Shown here piece after piece: positions 11,226-22,299 of a stretch of 64,000 nt of DNA (within the stretch, counting starts at the first letter, position 1; the number at the start of each line of letters is the position of its first letter). This stretch comes from Microvelia longipes (taxonomy: Eukaryota > Arthropoda > Insecta > Hemiptera > Veliidae): assembly GCA_018340805.1 (NCBI GenBank), contig JACMZG010000008.1, positions 19,327,096 through 19,391,095 of the forward strand. The letters are read 5' to 3'. The translations under genes and the position numbers were made by a program. The notes beneath the pieces were generated by a model. That model did not search any database. It was not told the origin of the DNA and worked only from the letters and a program-made list of their open reading frames with translations.

Positions 11226-11869
11226 TATTGAAAGATCAGTTGCAGATCTCTCTGTAGTAATTCGAAACGTGTAACATCTTGATTGTCGTCTTCGCTTTGA
11301 CTATCGTTTTAAGGTTTGCCTATAATCATGCATTTGATAGTGAAAAAGGTTTTAGAAAATTTTAAACACATCCTTATTATTCTATTACAGTATTACTCCA
11401 TAATAACTTAAAGTTGCCATTTGTGGCAAAGGAGTAAAAGTAAATGTTGCTCCTTCTTGGATGACATCGTGTCATATAAAAATATTTTGATTCCATACCA
11501 TTCTATGAAGCTACAATCTCTGTCAAATAACTTTGAAAAGGTCACTGTAATTAAAACTAATATTTTTACGCAAACAGGAAAAAAATATAAAAATACCTTT
11601 TCTTTCAAATGCGTAGGCCACATACTTTCTTGCACAGTTCGAATTGATCAACGATATTTTAACCATCATTGAGTTTGCAAACAAGTCGTTTATGGTTATT
11701 GTACTTATTTATATTATAAGGCGTGATTGCCACGTTTGAAACAAAAAGAATCATATTCCTCTTTGAACAAAAAGAATTAAAATACGGGTTCATAGAATGG
11801 AATATTAAAATTTAGAGAAAAGAGTATTTTGACGTTTTCATGCATTAGCTTCGATTTTATCGATTAAGT
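11226..11869. other. No recognised feature
   Basis: Overlapping frames on both strands around 11408-11672 are mirror shadows without homology. No gene seen. Confidence 0.4.
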
Positions 11870-12130
11870 CGATCGATCGACTAAGTGTAGACAAATCACG
11901 TTTTTCAACTAAAACATTTGGAAATTCACTTATCTGAACGATATGCCACTCACAAAACAAATATGGCAATCTGCTACTGGACAGTCGCAGTGACTTTATA
12001 AGTGGTTGTCGCCATACACCATGTGCGTGTGTGTATATGTCTATGTATCCGTAACGCACAACTTCCTCCGTGTTAACGCTAGAGAAATGAAACTTGGCAC
12101 AAGAATCAGACTTCTTTTGAACACTTTTTA
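11870..12130 (+). repeat. Fragment of dispersed repeat family
   Basis: AGACAAATCACGTTTTTCAA and GGAAATTCACTTATC match 8838-8880 and 44826-44875. Non-coding. Confidence 0.55.
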
Positions 12131-12260
12131 TTGATTAATACAACAACAATTATGATTGTTACAAGTATTAGAGTTAAATGGTTTTAGTGGTTTGAGAGGC
12201 TTGGTAGAGAAACATTCCAGTGATTGCACTCAAGCGGGAGTAATTAAAATTAGTAAAAAT
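12131..12260 (-). mobile_element. Jockey-like LINE 3'-UTR fragment
   Basis: AATACAACAACAATTATGAT, GTTACAAGTATTAGAGTTA and CCAGTGATTGCAC match 7978-8090, the 3' end of the Jockey-like LINE. It is a solo 3' fragment without coding sequence. Confidence 0.55.
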
Positions 12261-13428
12261 ATGGTAGAAAATAAAGAAAAATAAACTTGAAAAGGAAAAA
12301 AATGAATAAAATTTTATTATATTAATAAGTCAAATTTATATTTAACGTAAGCTGCTAATGCCGCGCATTACTGATACTTAATATTAAAAATGATTTATTA
12401 ACATGTCACCAAAGATGACTGGCCATTGAGGGCTAGGGTGGCCCCGTCCTTGGGTCCCTCAGCCAAAAATGATGAACATACTTAATATTTGATTATATTC
12501 ATAACACAGAGTCGCATGGCCCAATACTCTAAGGTAGAGCCTAAAAAGCTCCTAGAGACAAATGTTTTTAAAATATTCCTAATTTGTTACTTAATTTTAA
12601 GGTCCTTTAGGCCCCCATTCTTTATACTTGGGCCTTTAAAGGTCCTAAACGAAGACTAGGGCCTCAAGGGGCCCTTAACATACTTTTTAGGGCCCTAGAG
12701 CAGTACGAAATGGCTCTTAAGCTTAAACATAAAATAGTTTAGTTAAAAATTTCATTTAAATGAATAAACTTAAGTTCATTTCATTCTTACTTATTTCATT
12801 ACTTAAATTAATTTTAATTTTTTAAATAAAATAATATAATTTTATTAAATATGAAATTAAGTTAAATAAATTAAATTACGCTAGATATAATCATTAATAC
12901 TATCTAGTTAAAAGTAGGCCCCTCTGAAGCATTATAGTAACTCCCCCCCCCCTTATTGGGGCCTTGAGATGTAGGTTTGGCCTTTTAGGACAACCCTCCT
13001 CAGATTTTTTTGGCTCAGTCCACCACTGCGTATCACATTATTATACCTTTCATTACGTAATGTGACCTTTGATAAGCTTATAATTAATTAAAAAACGACA
13101 GTGTATTTTTGTTTTCTAAATCTCGGGGGTCCCACACGGTACTCATTTAGTTTAGTTGCCCCTAAACTCCTTAACACTTTGATGATTTCCGGGGCAGAGA
13201 CAACATCTACGATTAACCTAATATCATTCTAGGAAATCCTGAGAGTTCGCGGACTAAACTTAATATAACACTGATTTGTTTTACAAGATGTTCATTTATA
13301 ATAATTATTCATATTTTTTTCGGAAAACTATATTTGCGGAACTCCGCGGTAGTTTATTTTGAAGTTAAATACGATAGCTAAATACGCTTAATTAATGTAA
13401 ATAAAACGATACCAAATTAGCACCGATA
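12261..13428. other. No recognised gene
   Basis: Contains a GGGCC/GGCCC-rich stretch (12600-12720), a poly-C run (about 12943-12952) and AT-rich DNA. No frame or RNA recognised. Confidence 0.4.
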
Positions 13429-13480
13429 CCAGGATTCCAACCCGGAACCTTAGCTTTAAGTAGTCTTATCGATTCCGGAC
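13429..13480 (-). repeat. tRNA-like SINE head (T-arm and A-box-like sequence)
   Basis: On the minus strand a T-arm-like hairpin CCGGG-TTGGAAT-CCTGG (13429-13445) is preceded by TGGTCCGGAATCGATAAG, which resembles a tRNA D-arm or A box at the expected distance. No complete cloverleaf with matching acceptor arms is visible, so a tRNA-derived SINE is likelier than a tRNA gene. Confidence 0.4.
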
Positions 13481-13671
13481 CAATTTTATTAGATTCGCAT
13501 CCTAAAAAACGACACCCTAATCCAAAATTATTTTTTATTGACCGTCACTTCCATTGATGCACCGACTTCACACCAAGTTCATTCGATTCGCGGGGAAAAA
13601 TAAAAAACTTGAATTTCTATCAAAAATTTTGCTGACGCAGCGATCGGGTTAATGACGTCACAACAACCTGG

Positions 13672-14522
13672 NNNNNNNNNNNNNNNNNNNNNNNNNNNNN
13701 NNNNNNNNNNNNNNNNNNNNNNNNNNNNNNNNNNNNNNNNNNNNNNNNNNNNNNNNNNNNNNNNNNNNNNNNNNNNNNNNNNNNNNNNNNNNNNNNNNNN
13801 NNNNNNNNNNNNNNNNNNNNNNNNNNNNNNNNNNNNNNNNNNNNNNNNNNNNNNNNNNNNNNNNNNNNNNNNNNNNNNNNNNNNNNNNNNNNNNNNNNNN
13901 NNNNNNNNNNNNNNNNNNNNNNNNNNNNNNNNNNNNNNNNNNNNNNNNNNNNNNNNNNNNNNNNNNNNNNNNNNNNNNNNNNNNNNNNNNNNNNNNNNNN
14001 NNNNNNNNNNNNNNNNNNNNNNNNNNNNNNNNNNNNNNNNNNNNNNNNNNNNNNNNNNNNNNNNNNNNNNNNNNNNNNNNNNNNNNNNNNNNNNNNNNNN
14101 NNNNNNNNNNNNNNNNNNNNNNNNNNNNNNNNNNNNNNNNNNNNNNNNNNNNNNNNNNNNNNNNNNNNNNNNNNNNNNNNNNNNNNNNNNNNNNNNNNNN
14201 NNNNNNNNNNNNNNNNNNNNNNNNNNNNNNNNNNNNNNNNNNNNNNNNNNNNNNNNNNNNNNNNNNNNNNNNNNNNNNNNNNNNNNNNNNNNNNNNNNNN
14301 NNNNNNNNNNNNNNNNNNNNNNNNNNNNNNNNNNNNNNNNNNNNNNNNNNNNNNNNNNNNNNNNNNNNNNNNNNNNNNNNNNNNNNNNNNNNNNNNNNNN
14401 NNNNNNNNNNNNNNNNNNNNNNNNNNNNNNNNNNNNNNNNNNNNNNNNNNNNNNNNNNNNNNNNNNNNNNNNNNNNNNNNNNNNNNNNNNNNNNNNNNNN
14501 NNNNNNNNNNNNNNNNNNNNNN
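13672..14522. other. Assembly gap (851 Ns)
   Basis: Undetermined bases. The reading frames that span it are artefacts. Confidence 1.
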
Positions 14523-15015
14523 TAAACCTTATTCTCAAATCTGGATCTGGTGCCTGGGGTTGGTTCTTCTCCCCTATTTAACATTGAAAAGAACCTGGCG
14601 CCTATATTTGACTTTACTTAAGTTATTGTACGTTGTTGGTGAAGAGATATGGCTCAGGCCTCTCTATTCTTGTTCAGAAGTCCTGGAGGAATTAGATGTA
14701 GTTGCCCACCCCTAATACCTACTGAGCTGGGCTATATTATCCGTTATAGTATTTATGCTACAGAGTTTAAACTTTGTACAAAAATTAGATATATATATAT
14801 TGGATTGATTTTAAAAATTTTCAAAAATTTTGGGTTTCAAATATTAATTATTGTTACTTGCTGAAGATAAAATTTTAATAGTGTGGTGTTTTCTATAGGA
14901 CTTAAACGAAGAATCCAGTGAGATAGTTACTTTTATTATCCAAGAAAATCTAAGAGTACTATTAGGGACTTGAGTAAAATTAAAATATTTTTGACTTTAT
15001 TTATCTGTCATTATC
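14523..15015. other. Flank or 5' region of the plus-strand LINE
   Basis: AT-rich. It may include the LINE 5' UTR, but the element's 5' boundary cannot be fixed from one copy. No independent gene seen. Confidence 0.35.
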
Positions 15016-15949
15016 ATGACAGACATTAACATTACAAGGGATATAATCCATGATGCACTCTGTAAATTGAGAAAAGTAACTGACCAAAGTACACACTTGA
15101 GAAAAGACTTGAAACAGAGTATGTTAGACTCAATAAAAGTATTGAATGATGCATTTAACGAAATTTTAATCAAAACAAAAATTTTACAAATAAAAAGCCA
15201 AAAAAATGAAGAAAATATTACATCTTCCTCTCAAAAAATTAACAATTTAACTAAATTTCCTGCCAACATTATTGAAAAAACCCCTCCTCCCTCATTTTCA
15301 GTGATAATAAATCACAAAGAAATTCATGATGGAAAAAAATTAAAATCTATGATAAAAAAATGAAATAAATCCAGTTAAACTAAAAGTGGGCATAACAAAG
15401 TTTAAAGAATTGAGTAACGGAAAAATTTTAGTTCAATCCAACCAAGAGACTGACATTAAAGCTATATGTCAGGAAATTAAAAGCAAACCAAATTTCTCGG
15501 CGAAAATTAATCAAAAACTATGTCCTCGTTTAATTATTTATAACATACCAGAAGAAGTAACTTTAGAAAATTCAAAAGATATCATTATGAAACAAAATTC
15601 AGAAATAATCAAACAAGATGATACAATTATTCCAAAAATTATTATTAATAACAAAAAATTTAAATGTAGAAATTTAGTGATAGAAGTAAGTCCTTCCCTA
15701 CGGAAAATGTTATTAACGAGAAAAGTTAAAATGATGTGGTCTCTTTGCAAATGCGAAGATCATTTATTGGTTAGGCGTTGCTTTAAATGTTGTAAATTTC
15801 AACACTTAGCAACACAATGCAAGAATGAAAATTATATTTGCCCGATTTGTTCTGGTCCACATCCTTTAAAAGATTGTCAAAATACAAATTCTAATCCTTC
15901 ACACTATAAGTGTATAAATTGTGTTCTATATAATCACACAATAAAATAA
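15016..15949 (+). pseudogene. LINE ORF1 (gag-like, zinc knuckles), frameshifted
   Basis: ORF1 proteins bind the element RNA. The first frame starts at the ATG at 15016 and stops at 15361-15363. The second (15386-15949) continues the protein in another frame. The break sits at an A7 run, so a one-base indel explains it. The second part has a CX2CX4HX4C knuckle (CFKCCKFQHLATQC) and a CX2CX3HX4C knuckle (CPICSGPHPLKDC), plus the start of a third (YKCINC) before the stop. Lys- and Asn-rich, as in AT-rich genomes. It is followed within 100 bp by ORF2. Confidence 0.8.
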
Positions 15950-18900
15950 AAAATAAAATTGACGAAAATCACAAATCTTTAGATAACAGCTGCCCTTGTT
16001 ATCAAAAATACATTGCCAGAATCAAAGAAAATATTCAATATGAATAATACACCAAAAAACATTATTATCAGATGTCTACAAATAAATCTGCAAAAATCAA
16101 GAAAAGCAACACAATCACTTTGTCAATATATCACCGAAAAAGACATCCATTTAGTATTTATTCAAGAGCCATATACTATAAACAATAAAAGTAGCTGGCT
16201 TTCCAAACTCATACAAAGTCTTGCAAGTAGGACCCAATAGGAAAAGAGCTGCTATACTTATAACAAATTCATTCATAACACCATTACTTAACTTAGAAAT
16301 ATCATCAGAAGATATGGTATGGGCTGAATTTAAACTAAATGATTCACTTTTTGGGCCGCAAGTTTATACTTAGATAAAACGATTGATTTAAAGAAGAAAT
16401 CCATATTATAGAAACTAGTCTAGCCAAAAATAAAGGCAAACTAATATTAGCGATGGACAGTAACTCCAGAAGCACATCCTGGTTTGATAGAATAACTGAA
16501 ACACGAGGAGACCTACTTGAACAATTTTTTGCTTCTTCTTCATTACACGTTAATAATTTAGACCAAAACATACCGACATTCGAAACTTGTCGAGCCAGTA
16601 GCAATATTGATTTAACAGTTACTGATTACTCAATGCTAAAATACATCAAAAATTGGACTATTGTTGACGAAATAAGTGCATCTGATCATAACTACATAAT
16701 GTATAATATAGACACATCCACACAATCTATCGACAACTCAAATTTAGATTCATTCCACACAAAGCAGATTGGGATAAATTTCAAAACAAACTTATTAAAG
16801 GTTTTTCCATAACATTACAGTGCGAAAAAGAAGAATTAGAACTAATTACTGCATTAAAACATTAGAAGATTTTGATGAAATAGTTAACAAATTAAATATA
16901 AACATAACTCAAGCTTGTGAAAAATCAATGCCCAAAGTCAGACCATCTTTTTATTCTAACAAAAAGAAAGTCCCTTGGTGGAATAATGAATTAGATGTAG
17001 CAAGAAAAAAAGCCCGAAAGGCTAGAAAAATATATCAAAAAAATAAAGACAATGTTCAGAGAGAATATTGAAACTTGAATTATAAACTACAAAAACACTA
17101 CAAACTATTACTAGATAAATCGAAATTTAACTCTTGGAAATCATACTGCACTAATGCTTCAAACAATCCATGGAAAACTATTTACAGAAACCCACAGGAA
17201 AATTTAACAAACCACAAATAATTTCAACCATAGAAAAAAAGGACGGAACTTATACAACTGGCCTACAAGATACTGCTGATGAACTTATGAATAAATTCCT
17301 CCCTAAAGACAACCCTTTGACAGACAATAGTAATCATAAAAAATTAAGGAAAGAGATGTTCTTACCACCATTATCAAAAGATGACAAAGATTTCACAACC
17401 CATGAAATTAGATTAGCTTTAGAAAAAGCTGCACCAAAAAAGGCACCTGGTGAGGATGGTATAACAAACGAAATTTTAAATAGGGCTTTTGAAATACTAC
17501 CAGCATTTTTTACAGCACTATTTAATGAATGCCTCAAACGAGGGTGCTTCCCAAAATGCTGGAAAATGTCAAATATTATTGCAGTTGAAAAGCCTGGAAA
17601 AGAAAACATTAAAACTGCGGGGAAATACCGTCCCATTAGTTTGCTTTCCTGTTTGGCTAAACTATTGGAAAGACTTTTGATAGACAGAATTTTACATTTC
17701 CTTTTTACTAACAACCACTTAAGTGAAAATCAGTATGGCTTCCGCCCACAGTCAAGTACAACCGATGCTATTATGGCTGTAAAAACATTTGTTGAAATCA
17801 TTTAAAACAGAAAATGCATATAGCTCTTATCTCATTGGACGTCGAGGGTGCATTTGACGCAGCTTGGTGGCCGATGATAGTTCATCAACTAAGAATAAAA
17901 GACTGCCCAAAAAATTTATTAAGACTAGTACAATCATACTTTAGTGAAAGGAAATGTAAACTTAATATCGATTCATATTGTACTATGGATGACCCTACAT
18001 GTGGCTGTCCGCAGGGATCCTCAAGCCCACCAGGATATTGGATAATACAATATAACTCTCTATTAAAACTCAAATATCCTAACAACTGTTTAGCTATAGC
18101 GTTTGCAGATGATTACCTCCTACTTACTGCAGCCAGAACAGAGGAAGAATTGGAAGCTTTAACCAATGAAGTTTTGAGACAAGTGAGTTTTTGGTCCGAT
18201 GAAAACAAGTTAAATTTTAGTAAAGAAAAATCCCAAGTTTTACATATAACAAGGAGAAGGCAAAAGAAAAATTTAAAAATCAATTTTAACGGTGCGTATT
18301 TAAAGATAGTAAATGAAATGAAGTATTTGGGAGTAATACTAAGTGAAGACTGGCTTTGGAACAAACACATAAGTCATATTACATCCAAAGTTATGGGTTT
18401 AGTAAATATGCTGTCAAGATCAGCAAAGGTGACATGGGGAATCGGGTCGAAGGCGCTTAGAACAATATATGATGGAGCCTTTTGCCCTATGCTTTTGTAC
18501 GCATCACCAGTTTGGATAGATGGCCTACAAGCAAAATACAATAGGAAAAAGTTCATTACTGTTCAAAGAATCATGCTTCTGAGGATAGTAAAGGGCTATC
18601 GTACAATTTCATATGAAGCTGTATGTATTGTAGCAGGAATTCTCCCAATTTTCGAGAAAATCAAAGAAACTGTTGACATTTATCAAGCATTTACTAATCA
18701 TAAACTTACTTGGACGGACATAAAATCTATTGAAACACCTATAAAATTTTCTGAGTGGCCCCACCCTGCATCAATTGAACCTATTACAATTACTGAAAGC
18801 AATGATGATTCCGAATTCTTATATGCTATTTATACGGATGGAAGTAGGAACGATGAAGGAGTTGGAGCAGCTTTCTGTGTATACAGCAACACACATCTTT

Positions 18901-19007
18901 ACCACCATCAGATGTTCAAATTAGAAAATTACTGCTCTAACAATCAAGCTGAACAATTGGCAATTGTGGAATCATTAAAATGGCTACATAAAGAAATCTC
19001 AACATAC

Positions 19008-19013
19008 GATAAC
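19008..19013 (+). repeat. Target-site duplication GATAAC, left copy
   Basis: GATAAC directly precedes the AG terminus of the insertion and is repeated at 21584-21589. It lies within the RNase H coding sequence of the host LINE. Confidence 0.85.
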
Positions 19014-19070
19014 AGTAGGGGCAAAAGGCCGATTCTGGGCCCGCCACCTCCTCCTCCTCCACCACCTCCT

Positions 19071-19330
19071 CCATCTATAACTCCCACCTGTAACCACCTA
19101 TAACCTACCTTATCCTTTTATAACCTCCCTTATCAACCTATAACCTTCCACCTATAACCTACCTTATCCTCTTATAACCTTCCTTATAACCTCCCTTATC
19201 AAATAACCTCCACTGAACCTCTCTTATCAACCTATAACCTTCCACCTATATATCTACCTTATCCACTTATAACTTCCTATAACCTCCCTTATCTATTAAC
19301 TCTGACTTCCTCCCCTTTATTACTTTCCTA
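19071..19330. repeat. TATAACC/CTTATC mini-repeats in left terminal repeat
   Basis: Irregular tandem copies of ACCTATAACCTNCCTTATC, with a mirror version in the right terminal repeat (21230-21530). Such subterminal repeats could bind a transposition protein, which is an inference. Confidence 0.7.
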
Positions 19331-19504
19331 ATCAGATCCCTTATCAACATATGACCCGCGTAACCTCGCTTATCTATTAGCTCTGACCCCCCCCCCCCCT
19401 AACCGGCGCAATCCTTTTATGAGATATTACTTATTTCTAACAGGTTGTGACGTGTAATTAATAGCTTAATAAAAATTATGCACATTTTTATTATACATAT
19501 ACTC

Positions 19505-19850
19505 GCTCCAACTCATATAAGCTCCAACACCGGCTCTATTATATTTCTTTTTTTTTTAATTTTTTAAAATTATTTTATTTTATTTGAATACAATAGTAAA
19601 TTGGAACCTCTTTAACCTAACAAGTACATATTTATAAACTAAATATGTAGTTAATTTAAAAAGTATTCATTTTTAAAGTTATTTTGTACAGACGTTATAT
19701 AAGTTTCATTTAGTTTATAAATATGTACTTGTTAGGTTAAAGAGGTTCCAATTTACTATTGTATTCAAATAAAAATAAAATTTTAAAAAATTAAAAAAAA
19801 AAAAAGAAATATAATAGAGCCGGTGTTGGAGCTTATATGAGTTGGGTTGG
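19505..19850. repeat. Internal palindrome of the Polinton-like element
   Basis: About 140-bp arms around a centre near 19680 share AGTAAATTGGAACCTCTTTA, CAAGTACATATTTATAAAC and CCAACACCGGCTCTATTATA. It is nested inside the element's interior. Confidence 0.8.
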
Positions 19851-20515
19851 AGCCTATTTGAGCCGCTGTGGAGCCATTTAGAGCCACTTGGAGTCAGGAG
19901 CCATTTGGAGCCTATATGAGCCATTTGGAGCCAAGTAGGAGCCAATATGAGCCATTTAGAGCCGAGTAGGAGCCTATATGAGCCATTTGGAGCCTATATG
20001 AGCCAGGGTTGAGCCATGTTGGAGCCAATATGAGCCATCTAGAGCCGGTGTGGAGCCTATATGAGCCAATTAGAGCCGCTTTGGAGCCTATGTGAGCCAT
20101 TTGGAGCTATATCGGAGCCATTTAGAGCCGTGTTGGAGCCAATATGAGCCATTTAGAGCCTACATCGGAGCCATCTAGAGCCATTTGGAGCCTATATGAG
20201 CCAATTAGAGCCGCTTTCTATGTGGGCCATTTGTAGCTATATCGGAGCCATTTAGAGCCGTGTTGGAGCCAATATGAGCCATTTGGAGCCTTACATCGGA
20301 GCCATCTAGAGCCATTTGGAGCCTATATGAGCCAATTAGAGCCGCTTTGGAGCCTATGTGAGCCTTTGGAGCCGGTGTGGAGCCAATAGCCATTTGGAGC
20401 TATATCGGAGCCAATATTACCGCAGAGCCTATATGAGCCTCTTATGACCAGCCTATATGAACCATTTAGAGCCGAGTAGGAGCCTATATGAGCCATTTGG
20501 AGCCTATACTATTGC
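19845..20515. repeat. GAGCC minisatellite
   Basis: About 670 bp of variants of GGAGCCTATATGAGCCATTT, with GAGCC recurring every 10-11 bases. Longer blocks of about 150 bp are themselves duplicated (compare 20040-20190 with 20190-20340). Minus-strand frames across it read only repeated SKWLH / GSYRLQ-like peptides and are not genes. Confidence 0.9.
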
Positions 20516-20689
20516 TGTATGGAGTTTTTATAAATAGCTTGTAAACGGACCTGTACTCGGTTTGACCATAAATTTACTACTGGTTTCATGTGTAGCCACG
20601 TGAGTTTCATTTGGGGATTTATTCGAGTTTATTCTTAGAGTTTAATCATATGTTACACTTACACTCACGTCTCAACAGCTGCCGAGATG

Positions 20690-20815
20690 GAACTCTAGTA
20701 TGGCGTGAAGCGTGGCCGATGAGGGTCCCTGGCGTGGCATAGCGTCCCGTAAACCGCAATATCCATCTTTAAGGTCACTGGCGTGGCATAGCGTCCCGTA
20801 ACCTATATGGCGCTA
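20690..20815. repeat. Short direct repeat CTGGCGTGGCATAGCGTCCC
   Basis: The 20-mer CTGGCGTGGCATAGCGTCCC followed by GTAA occurs twice about 50 bases apart in the non-inverted core of the insertion. Function unknown. Confidence 0.75.
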
Positions 20816-21583
20816 AGAGATGTAAGTGTTTGTGTAATTGTAAATACGTTAAAAAAACATATAAAAATACAAAAAAAATAAAAAAAATAAATAAATAAAT
20901 AAAAATTAAAAATATAAAAAAAATATAGAGCGATATTTTTAAAGAGGATGATCGCCATGGTACAGTGCGAGGATGGGCACTGTTACACCTTCCCGATGTG
21001 TCTCCACCTTGACGTGGTGGGAAGGCTTTAAACTAAGAGAGACACAGTCGCATGTTCTCATTTTGAAGATGGTCCTTATCAGGACCCTTATTTTTATTAA
21101 GCTATTAATTACACGTCACAACCTGTTAGAAATAAGTAATATCTCATAAAAGGATTGCGCCGGTTAGGGGGGGGGGGGGGTCAGAGCTAATAGATAAGCG
21201 AGGTTACGCGGTCATATGTTGATAAGGGATCTGATTAGGAAAGTAATAAAGCGGAGGAAGTCAGAGTAATAGATAAGGAGGTTATAAGGAAGGTTATAAG
21301 GATAAGGTAGATTATAGGTGGAAGGTTATAGGTTGATAAGAGAGGTTATAAGAAGGTGATAAGGGAGGTTATAGGTGGTTACAAGTGGAAGGTTATAGGT
21401 TGATAAGGGAGGTTATAAGGAAGGTTATAAGAGGATAAGGTAGGTTATAGGTGGAAGGTTATAGTTGATAAGGAGGTTATAAAAGGATAAGGTAGGTTAT
21501 AGTGGTTACAGGTGGGAGGTTATAGGTGGAGGAGGTGGTGGAGGAGGAGGAGTGCGGGCCCGAATCGGCCTTTTGCCCCTACT

Positions 21584-21589
21584 GATAAC
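21584..21589 (+). repeat. Target-site duplication GATAAC, right copy
   Basis: Second copy of GATAAC. The LINE RNase H frame resumes beyond it after a one-base-type frame offset. Confidence 0.85.
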
Positions 21590-22299
21590 ACAACGAAATA
21601 GTAATAAGAACCGATAGTCAAGTAACCCTTCAAGCTTTAGACAATCCAAAATTTCAAAACCCACTCTTGTTTGAAATGAGAAAATTAATTAATAAAATAT
21701 CAGGTATAAGTAAAGTCCAATTTTCATGGGTAAAGGCCCATACAGGTATATTAGGGAATGAGTACGCTGACAATTTAGCCAAAATAGCCTCAAATAACCC
21801 TCATCTTAAAAAATCTTATAACAAGGTGCCAAGAAGTACACTATGCTACCTTAGAGAACAAAAATCATTGATGGCCTGGCAGGAAGATTGGAGAAAAACA
21901 CAAAATGGTTCAGTAACTAAAACTTTTTTCCCAACCGTCGAAGAAAGATTAAAATATGGAGTTTGGGAAGAATCATATAAAATGACGATGATTGTCACAG
22001 GACATGGCAAGTTACGAGAATACCTTCACCGGTTTAAATTAGAACAAAGTAGCACTTGCCCATGTGATAACACCAGTGCACAATCATCACATCATCTTAT
22101 ATTTGACTGTTCCCTTCTCGATTCGATCAGAATGCCCCTTTTAAAACTTCATAACGAATTATCAATATTTTGGCCATCTAGTTCTCACCACCTTATTAAC
22201 ATCAAAAATTAAAGATACATTCAGGTTATTCGTTAATTTAATTGATTTTGAAAAACTATAAAACAACCAAAATTATTTTTTCTTTAAAAAAAAAATTTT

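Larger units (their letters stand above)
19014..21583. mobile_element. Non-autonomous Polinton/Maverick-like element inserted in LINE
   Basis: The termini are exact inverted repeats: AGTAGGGGCAAAAGGCC at the left and its complement GGCCTTTTGCCCCTACT at the right. The inverted repeat is about 480 bp on each side (to about 19475, and from about 21095). It contains CCTCC-rich and ACCTTATCC / TATAACC mini-repeats. A 6-bp GATAAC duplication flanks it. A 6-bp duplication, an AG start and long inverted termini fit Polintons/Mavericks. No polymerase B, integrase, ATPase, protease or capsid frame is present, so this is a deletion derivative at best. The interior holds a nested palindrome, a GAGCC minisatellite and a unit repeated twice (CTGGCGTGGCATAGCGTCCC). 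Confidence 0.65.
16040..22212 (+). pseudogene. LINE ORF2 (endonuclease-RT-RNase H), multiply broken, split by insertion
   Basis: ORF2 nicks target DNA, reverse transcribes and degrades the template. The likely start is the ATG at 16040. Endonuclease landmarks: QINLQKSR, FIQEP, a MDSNSRSTSWF block (from 16453) and SASDHN (about 16680). RT landmarks: KKAPGEDGITNEIL, YRPISLLSCLAKLLERL, LDVEGAFDAAWWP, GCPQGSSSPPGYW and FADDY (about 18101-18115), then EMKYLGVILS. RNase H: YTDGSRNDEGVGAAF, NQAEQLAIVESLKWL, interrupted at 19013 and resumed after 21589 with RTDSQVTLQAL and WVKAHTGILGNEYADNLAK. A C-terminal CPC...H...C knuckle is also present. Frame breaks near 16230, 16372, 16812, 17071, 17805 and at the RNase H junction mean no full protein can be made. 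Confidence 0.85.
15016..22296 (+). mobile_element. I/R1-group non-LTR retrotransposon (LINE), disabled, with a nested insertion
   Basis: The order is ORF1 with CCHC zinc knuckles, then ORF2 with apurinic-type endonuclease, reverse transcriptase and RNase H, then a short 3' UTR and an A-run (about 22285-22296). This is an I/R1-group LINE. The RNase H domain and the FDAAWWP motif favour the I/LOA/R1 assemblage over Jockey. Without the 2570-bp insertion at 19014-21583 the element is about 4.7 kb. Frameshifts and stops in both ORFs show it is inactive. Its 3' end abuts a truncated minus-strand relative at 22300. Confidence 0.85.

Noticed and set aside
13579..14584. Three long frames across 13.6-14.6 kb
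   Set aside because: They consist of the run of Ns and carry no sequence information.
17814..19103. Apparent LINE protein with a poly-proline C-terminus
   Set aside because: The poly-Pro end is translation of CCTCC repeats in the inserted element after the RNase H frame is cut at 19013. It is not a natural fusion.
19845..20393. Minus-strand repeat-protein frames (GSYRL/SKWLH-type)
   Set aside because: Products of the GAGCC minisatellite, broken differently in each stretch.
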